The notes under the pieces were generated by a model that was not told where the DNA came from, ran no database searches, and saw only the letters and a program-made list of their open reading frames with translations. A stretch of DNA of 36,916 bases from an uncultured Gammaproteobacteria bacterium (lineage in GTDB: Bacteria > Pseudomonadota > Gammaproteobacteria > Pseudomonadales > Pseudohongiellaceae), in NCBI GenBank assembly GCA_903837345.1, contig CAILUG010000005.1, positions 1 through 36,916 on the forward strand, written 5' to 3'. Shown piece by piece: positions 33,867 through 36,916 of this stretch (its first letter is position 1; every line of letters starts with the position of its first letter). Position numbers and translations under genes: made by a program.

Positions 33867-34495
33867 TTGATCCCCTTGCCCGCTGGCAAACGGCCACCGT
33901 CAGCACAATCCGTGCGCACCATCTGACCCATGCCGACCAGGCAATGTTTGCCGATGCGGATTCCTTCACGCACTACCGTGCCGCTGCCGATGAAACTGCC
34001 TTCCCCCACACTGGCATCGCCATTGACAATGGCACCGGTGGCCAAATGACAATGACTCCCCATGCGGGCGCCATGCTCAACCAGCGCGCGGCAATTGATG
34101 ATGCAATTGTCTCCGATGCTGGCACCGGCATTGATGATGGCGCCATGCATGACGATGGTGCCGTCGCCCACTGTGGCATGCAAAGACACCTGTGCCGTCG
34201 GCGCAACAATGGTTGGCAGCACGAAACCCAGCTCCAGCAGACGCTGGAACATGGCAATACGCAAAGCCGGTGTTTTGATCTGGCCCATCGTAACCACTGC
34301 ATGGCCGTAGGTGCTGGCAAGTTCGGGCAAATCCTCATCAGTGCCTATCACCGGATAGCCCAGTCGTTGTGAGCCTTTTTCTGATTGCAGACCCAACAAG
34401 CCGACGATGCGAAACCGGTTTTCCAGTTCGATCACATCAATGCATGACAACGCATGACCGCCCGCTCCCACCAGTAACAGCCCCGGCTTGTTCAT
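33863..34495 (-). CDS. NeuD/PglD-type sugar N-acetyltransferase
   Basis: This 210-residue protein starts with a Rossmann-like sugar-binding part (GLLLVGAGGHALSCIDVIE) and ends with a left-handed beta-helix (INAGASIGDNCIINCRALVEHGARMGSHCHLATGA). The His in VEHGA fits the catalytic base of PglD/NeuD enzymes. ATG 34495 overlaps the legC stop (ATGA). In this pathway an N-acetyltransferase must acetylate the C4 amine made by LegC, and this is the only candidate within the block. It fills the LegH role, although Campylobacter LegH itself may be of another fold, so I leave the symbol blank. Confidence 0.88.
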   Translation of the reverse strand: MNKPGLLLVGAGGHALSCIDVIELENRFRIVGLLGLQSEKGSQRLGYPVIGTDEDLPELASTYGHAVVTMGQIKTPALRIAMFQRLLELGFVLPTIVAPTAQVSLHATVGDGTIVMHGAIINAGASIGDNCIINCRALVEHGARMGSHCHLATGAIVNGDASVGEGSFIGSGTVVREGIRIGKHCLVGMGQMVRTDCADGGRLPAGKGIK

Positions 34496-35688
34496 GACAG
34501 GTCCATCCCGCCCAGGAAGGCACTGCTGGGAATATTGATGATCCTGCTCGCCAGCGACTCTGCCACCGGCAACGGCATGGCCGGACAATGACGGTAAGGC
34601 AGTTGTTGATGCGCCAGTGTCCACACCGGCCGGGTCATGAGACCGGCGGCATTGGTTGCCTGCAGGATCGCATCGCGTTCTGCAGCCATGTCCGCGTCCA
34701 GTACCAGTGTCTGCAGCCAGTAGTTGCTGTGGCAACCGGGGGGCTCATGAAATAGTTGCACACCCGCAAGCCCGGCAAACGCACTGCGATATTTTTCGTA
34801 CAAACGGCGCTTGCTGGCCAGCAAGCCTGGCAATTGTTCCAGCTGTGCACAACCCAGCGCCGCATTGAGATTGGGCATGCGATAGTTGTAACCGACAGCA
34901 TCGTGGCTGTATTGCCACGCATGCGGAATCTTGGCGGTGGTGCTCAGGTGTTTGGCCATTCGGGCCAGATTGCTGTCATTGGTGAGTATGGCGCCGCCCC
35001 CGCCGGTGGTGATGGTCTTGTTGCCGTTGAAGCTGAGCACGCCCAGCAACCCGATGGTGCCGGTATGGCGACCGTCTTTATAGCTTCCGAGCGACTCTGC
35101 GGCATCTTCCACCAGGGCCAGATGGTAATCATCGGCAAGGGTAAGCAAGGCTTCGATATCCGCGGGATGACCAAAAGTGTGCATTGGCACCAGCGCACGA
35201 ATGATGCGACCGCTTTGCCTGTTGAGGCAGTGTCCGTCCCGGATTTCACAAGTACGCTGCAGCCAGGCGCGCAAGGCGCCCGCATCCACGCCCAGCGTGT
35301 GCTGGTTGCTGTCGACAAAGTGGGGCACCGCCTTGCAGTAGGCCACTGCATTGGCAGTGGCTATGAAAGTCAGCGCCGGCACCAGCACCTCATCGCCCTC
35401 CTTCACGCCGGCCAGCAGCAATGCCAGATGCAGCGCGGCTGTGCCATTGACGACAGCCACTGCGTGACGGGCACCGGTAAAAGTCGCCAGCTCTTTTTCA
35501 AAGCGGTCAACATAGCTGCCCACCGACGAAACGAAAGTCGAATCCAGGCACTCTTTCAGATAGATCCATTCATTGCCGTTGAAGCTCGGCTCATGCAGGT
35601 TGGTCTTGTCCGCGCCCAACACAGAGCGCAGCGCCTGGATAATGGCATCGGCAAGAGAAGACTGGTTGGCAGAAGTCATGGCCGGCAT
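34492..35688 (-). CDS. legC: PLP-dependent sugar aminotransferase (LegC)
   Basis: This 398-residue DegT/DnrJ/EryC1-type aminotransferase adds an amino group at C4 of a 4-keto nucleotide sugar. The PLP Lys lies in FNGNKTITTGGGGAIL, NGTAALHLAL is the phosphate-binding loop, and LVEDAAESLGS carries the cofactor Asp. NYRMPNLNAALGCAQLEQL is the substrate-binding region. The N-terminal LHEPSFNGNEWIYLKECLDSTFVSSVG is characteristic of the LegC subgroup. Its ATG shares one base with the legB stop (TGATG). Confidence 0.92.
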   Translation of the reverse strand: MPAMTSANQSSLADAIIQALRSVLGADKTNLHEPSFNGNEWIYLKECLDSTFVSSVGSYVDRFEKELATFTGARHAVAVVNGTAALHLALLLAGVKEGDEVLVPALTFIATANAVAYCKAVPHFVDSNQHTLGVDAGALRAWLQRTCEIRDGHCLNRQSGRIIRALVPMHTFGHPADIEALLTLADDYHLALVEDAAESLGSYKDGRHTGTIGLLGVLSFNGNKTITTGGGGAILTNDSNLARMAKHLSTTAKIPHAWQYSHDAVGYNYRMPNLNAALGCAQLEQLPGLLASKRRLYEKYRSAFAGLAGVQLFHEPPGCHSNYWLQTLVLDADMAAERDAILQATNAAGLMTRPVWTLAHQQLPYRHCPAMPLPVAESLASRIINIPSSAFLGGMDLS

Positions 35689-36698
35689 CAGATGGTGTAC
35701 TGGTCTGCTTTTACATCAGCGTTGTTGCGGGGATCCCGGAACCATTCAATGGTTTCTGCCAGGCCGCGCTGCAACCCGTCAATGCCACCGTAGCGGGGTT
35801 GCCAGCCTGTCAGCGCTTTGGCTTTGCTGTTGTCAGCCCACAGCCGCTCGACTTCGCTTTTTTCGGGGCGCAACCGCTGCAACTCCGTGATGATCTCCAC
35901 TTCAGTACCCATCAAGGCGGCAATTGCGTTGACGGTGTCGCCAATGCTGATTTCAAAATTGCTGCCGACATTGATGACCTCACCCACGGACTTGTCGCTC
36001 TCAGCCACAGCAATAAAGCCTTCGACTGTATCTTTGACATAGTTGAAATCACGGGTGGGATGGATGGCACCCAGTTTGATCTGGCGATGGCCTTTGGCAA
36101 TCTGGGTAATGACCGTGGGAATCACCGCCCGCAGTGACTGCCGCGGTCCGTAGGTGTTGAAAGGCCGGATGATCGCCACCGGCAAGTCAAACGAGTTGTA
36201 AAACGAAAACGCCAGCTGGTCAGCGGCAATTTTGGTGGCTGAATACGGTGACTGCCCCTGCAACGGATGCTCTTCGGTGATCGGGACGAAGCGCGCAGTG
36301 CCATAGACTTCACTGGTGGAGGTATGCACGACTTTTTCAACGCCAAGCTCGCGTGCCGCCTGCAGGATATTGAGCGTACCCTTCACATTGGTATCCACAT
36401 ACGCATCCGGCGAATGATAGGAATAGGGAATCGCAATCAACGCCGCCAGATGCAGCACCACATCGCAACCGGTCATGATTTTTTTCATGCCGTGCGGGTC
36501 GCGTATGTCACCGGCCACCACCTCAATCTGCTTCTTTGTTGCCGGCGGCAATTGGTCCAGCCAGCCCCAGGAATTGAAGGAGTTGTACTGGACCAGCGCC
36601 CGGGTGGGGTAGCCGAGCGCCACCAGCCTTTCCACCAGGTGGGAGCCTATGAAGCCGTCCGCTCCGGTAACCAGTACTTTTTTCGGTTTGCTTGGCAT
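35688..36698 (-). CDS. legB: NDP-sugar 4,6-dehydratase (LegB)
   Basis: This 336-residue soluble extended SDR has VLVTGADGFIGSHL as the NAD loop, TSTSEVYGTA with the active-site Thr/Ser, and SPYSATKIAADQ with the YxxxK pair. RPFNTYGPRQSLRAVIPTVI is typical of the LegB group. It should convert GDP-GlcNAc to the 4-keto-6-deoxy sugar that LegC aminates. It is the first gene of the minus-strand run, about 80 bases from the IS3 end. Membrane-type dehydratases of the UDP route are much longer, so a short soluble protein here fits the GDP route. Confidence 0.9.
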   Translation of the reverse strand: MPSKPKKVLVTGADGFIGSHLVERLVALGYPTRALVQYNSFNSWGWLDQLPPATKKQIEVVAGDIRDPHGMKKIMTGCDVVLHLAALIAIPYSYHSPDAYVDTNVKGTLNILQAARELGVEKVVHTSTSEVYGTARFVPITEEHPLQGQSPYSATKIAADQLAFSFYNSFDLPVAIIRPFNTYGPRQSLRAVIPTVITQIAKGHRQIKLGAIHPTRDFNYVKDTVEGFIAVAESDKSVGEVINVGSNFEISIGDTVNAIAALMGTEVEIITELQRLRPEKSEVERLWADNSKAKALTGWQPRYGGIDGLQRGLAETIEWFRDPRNNADVKADQYTI

Positions 36699-36737
36699 TG
36701 TTCAATTGTCCAGAATGTTTACCAGATACTGCCGTTT

Positions 36738-36767
36738 ACTATGGCTTGTTTGAACAGTATGTTGCAA
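36738..36767 (-). promoter_or_regulatory. Possible operon promoter upstream of legB
   Basis: Reading the minus strand, TTGCAA (36767-36762) and CATAGT (36743-36738) are 18 bases apart and could be -35 and -10 boxes, giving a leader of about 30 bases before legB. Both hexamers deviate from consensus. Two TGTTNNAACA elements, 36747-36756 and 36760-36769, overlap this pair with centres 13 bases apart and look like a possible operator. The whole gap between legB and the IS end is only 78 bases, so this is the most likely site for the main promoter. Confidence 0.25.
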
Positions 36768-36776
36768 CAATTCCCC

Positions 36777-36916
36777 TGGCAAGCCCCCGATTTCCTATAC
36801 ACCTGACAGCTTCATAAAGTACTGCTCTTCAAACTTCGCTGGTGGTATGCCGTCGTTGTTACCATGTCTTCGAACCGGGTTATAAAACAGCTCGATGTAG
36901 TTGAACACATCTGCCC
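36777..36916 (-). mobile_element. IS3-family insertion sequence, right end (partial)
   Basis: The end of an IS3-family element enters from the right edge of the window. The terminal inverted repeat reads inward from TG at 36777-36778 as TGGCAAGCCCCCGATTTCC and contains the GGGGG/AAATC pattern common to IS3-family ends. The transposase stop codon lies inside it. The left end, and so the target-site duplication, is outside the window. Confidence 0.75.
36795..36916 (-). CDS. IS3-family transposase (OrfB), C-terminal end only
   Basis: The last 40 codons of a transposase are readable on the minus strand, ending at a TAG at 36797-36795 and running off the window edge. The residues ADVFNYIELFYNPVRRHG, followed by NNDGIPPAKFEEQYF, match the C-terminus of the IS3-family DDE integrase-like transposase; 'YIE-FYNP-RRH' is diagnostic. 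The piece is too short to tell whether the whole enzyme is intact. Confidence 0.85.
   Translation of the reverse strand, partial: ADVFNYIELFYNPVRRHGNNDGIPPAKFEEQYFMKLSGV

Noticed and set aside
28089-36698. Sialic acid (Neu5Ac) or pseudaminic acid pathway as the meaning of the NeuB/NeuC-like genes
   Set aside because: Neu5Ac synthesis does not need the LegB dehydratase and LegC aminotransferase, and pseudaminic acid would need a PseG-type hydrolase rather than a NeuC-type epimerase.
1-36916. CRISPR arrays, tRNA or rRNA genes, prophage genes
   Set aside because: No regularly spaced direct repeats, no tRNA cloverleaf and no phage structural or integrase genes were seen.

Overview
The window is one long surface-polysaccharide locus from a Gram-negative proteobacterium, most likely a gammaproteobacterium. 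That assignment is inferred from the WecA/Wzx/Wzy-type assembly genes, moderately high G+C, Shine-Dalgarno starts and an IS3-family remnant; no rRNA or other taxonomic marker is present. From about 36.7 kb down to 1.04 kb every recognised gene lies on the minus strand. Most neighbours overlap by 1-10 bases (ATGA, GTGA or TGATG junctions) or sit within a few tens of bases. The only plus-strand gene is at the left edge.

Layout in transcription order, high to low coordinates. (1) 36.92-36.78 kb: the 3' end of an IS3-family transposase and its terminal inverted repeat. (2) 36.7-28.1 kb: a nine-gene nonulosonic-acid block, legB, legC, a NeuD-type acetyltransferase, legI, legG, ptmE, ptmF, legF/ptmB, ptmA. 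Content and order match, from memory, the Campylobacter leg/ptm genes for CMP-legionaminic acid made through GDP-linked intermediates. (3) 28.1-18.5 kb: a hexapeptide acyltransferase, a GT-B-like protein with an RPHP motif (candidate nonulosonate transferase), a GT4 enzyme, two FemAB-fold acyltransferases, a methyltransferase, a NodB-like protein, a sulfotransferase, a DUF268 protein and a CgeB-like glycosyltransferase. (4) 18.5-8.5 kb: three GT4 enzymes, a frameshifted O-antigen ligase/polymerase, a polysaccharide deacetylase, a methyltransferase, a PssD/PssE (Alg14/Alg13-like) pair, a Wzx-type flippase and a TPR + GT77-like transferase. (5) 8.5-2.1 kb: a methyltransferase, an FkbM methyltransferase, a NodU/TobZ-type carbamoyltransferase, a GT2 enzyme, WecA and GalE. 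(6) 2.03-1.04 kb: two tandem FHA-domain proteins, both 159 residues. (7) 216-1016, plus strand: an arylmalonate-decarboxylase-like protein with an N-terminal export signal.

Taken together the genes describe a Wzx/Wzy-dependent glycan. WecA starts it on undecaprenyl phosphate, about nine glycosyltransferases extend it, and a nonulosonic acid (probably legionaminic acid) is a component. The glycan is probably heavily modified by methyl, carbamoyl, sulfate, acyl and possibly aminoacyl groups and by deacetylation. Wzx would flip the lipid-linked repeat. No Wzz, Wza/Wzc or ABC exporter is seen. The most unusual items are the exported decarboxylase-like enzyme, the tandem FHA pair, the two FemAB-like enzymes, the uncharacterised NodB-like protein and the frameshift in the ligase/polymerase.
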